Assembly: GCA_022013235.1 (NCBI GenBank)
Contig: JAKLQR010000225.1
Location: 1 to 6,281, forward strand
DNA: 6,281 nt
Direction of reading: 5' to 3'
Source: Thermodesulfovibrionales bacterium
GTDB taxonomy: Bacteria > Nitrospirota > Thermodesulfovibrionia > Thermodesulfovibrionales > SM23-35
Made by a program: the position numbers and the translations under genes. This document shows positions 6,086-6,281 of this stretch, in pieces. Every line of letters starts with the position of its first letter. Within the stretch, counting starts at the first letter, position 1. A model generated the notes under the pieces. The model was not told the origin of the DNA. It did no database searches and saw nothing but the letters and a program-made list of their open reading frames with translations.

Positions 6086-6106
6086 AAAAAAATCCTGAGA
6101 TCAGGA
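6086..6106 (-). terminator. Possible weak intrinsic terminator, minus strand
   Basis: Read on the minus strand, the palindrome TCCTGA-TC-TCAGGA (6106-6093) is followed at once by seven T residues (6092-6086). The stem is only 5-6 bp. It would stop leftward transcription before the promoter of the secreted fusion gene, but no minus-strand gene is evident to its right inside the window. The symmetric 14-mer could instead be a protein-binding site. Confidence 0.25.
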
Positions 6107-6150
6107 AATGTTGGCTCCCGGGGCGACACTCTCAGCAAAACTTTTTGGGG

Positions 6151-6156
6151 TATAAT
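6151..6156 (+). promoter_or_regulatory. Consensus -10 hexamer TATAAT, rightward
   Basis: A perfect TATAAT stands about 40 bp before the Shine-Dalgarno and ATG at the right edge, giving a plausible leader of about 35 nt. The -35 position at 17-bp spacing (6128-6133, ACTCTC) does not match consensus and there is no extended -10 TG, so the promoter may be weak or activator-dependent. Confidence 0.4.
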
Positions 6157-6197
6157 TTCGGGTACTTAACCCAAACAGTGCAGGCCGAGGGCAAACG

Positions 6198-6281
6198 ATG
6201 AGAATACCATCAAGGAACTGAAAGAGGATTTTGCGCTCGGCGGGTTCTCGATGAAATATTTCTACTCAACGGAGGCGGCAA
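6198..6281 (+). CDS. Start of a gene cut by the right edge; frame broken after seven codons
   Basis: An ATG at 6198 has a good Shine-Dalgarno (GAGGG, 6187-6191, 6 nt spacing) and a TATAAT box upstream, but its frame reads only MRIPSRN before TGA (6219-6221). Another plus-strand frame is open from 6170 to the window end and looks coding: NTIKELKEDFALGGFSMKY and onward, from 6203. One extra base just after the ATG would join the two into a natural-looking N-terminus beginning MRNTIKELKEDF. This may be a real frameshift, a sequencing or assembly error, or a later start at ATG 6251 (MKYFYSTEAA) behind a short leader peptide. The product is not recognisable from this fragment. Confidence 0.35.

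Noticed and set aside
6187..6200. GGGCAAAC near 6190 resembling the start of a GEMM (c-di-GMP-I) riboswitch
   Set aside because: The downstream conserved block containing GACGCAAAG and the tetraloop-receptor hairpins are absent, and the sequence after it looks like coding DNA.

Overview
The window carries four complete protein genes, one probable gene start cut off at the right edge, and an unusually palindrome-rich left flank. Compact operon spacing, Shine-Dalgarno sites, an extended -10 promoter and a Sec signal peptide point to a bacterium. The archaeal-type Ogg2 DNA glycosylase and the DgkA-PAP2 and ChaN-type fusion genes would suit a Nitrospirota- or Desulfobacterota-like anaerobe, but that placement is inference from gene content only. 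No rRNA, tRNA, CRISPR array, transposase or phage gene was seen.

Layout: 1-316 has no convincing gene and is packed with inverted repeats: two short palindromes (51-67, 81-103) and a long imperfect inverted repeat (121-286). A hairpin (313-337) overlaps the stop codon of the first gene. On the minus strand, a HisC/CobD-fold PLP enzyme gene (1022-2215) is followed 6 nt later by a DgkA-PAP2 membrane fusion (317-1015); the downstream ribosome binding site lies in the end of the upstream gene, so they form a coupled pair. A plus-strand Ogg2 8-oxoguanine glycosylase/lyase (2293-2955) diverges from this pair across a short shared control region. It converges on a 994-residue secreted protein (2997-5981, minus) made of an M1 aminopeptidase-like region, a ChaN/Tiki-type domain and a C-terminal PDZ domain. 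The right end (5982-6281) holds two palindromes, a TATAAT box, and a Shine-Dalgarno plus ATG whose reading frame breaks after seven codons.

The most notable signals are two enzymes that seem to have lost their usual chemistry. In the PLP-fold protein the Schiff-base lysine is tyrosine and the usual carboxylate-binding arginine is histidine, while the cofactor-pocket motifs remain. In the secreted protein the M1 zinc site HExxH reads RVILR and the third ligand Glu is Asp, while the downstream ChaN/Tiki GxxH motifs are intact. The secreted protein also appears to be made from a leaderless mRNA. The pairing of a lysine-less PLP-fold protein with a fused lipid kinase/phosphatase suggests a link to lipid-carrier or head-group metabolism, but the sequence does not prove it.
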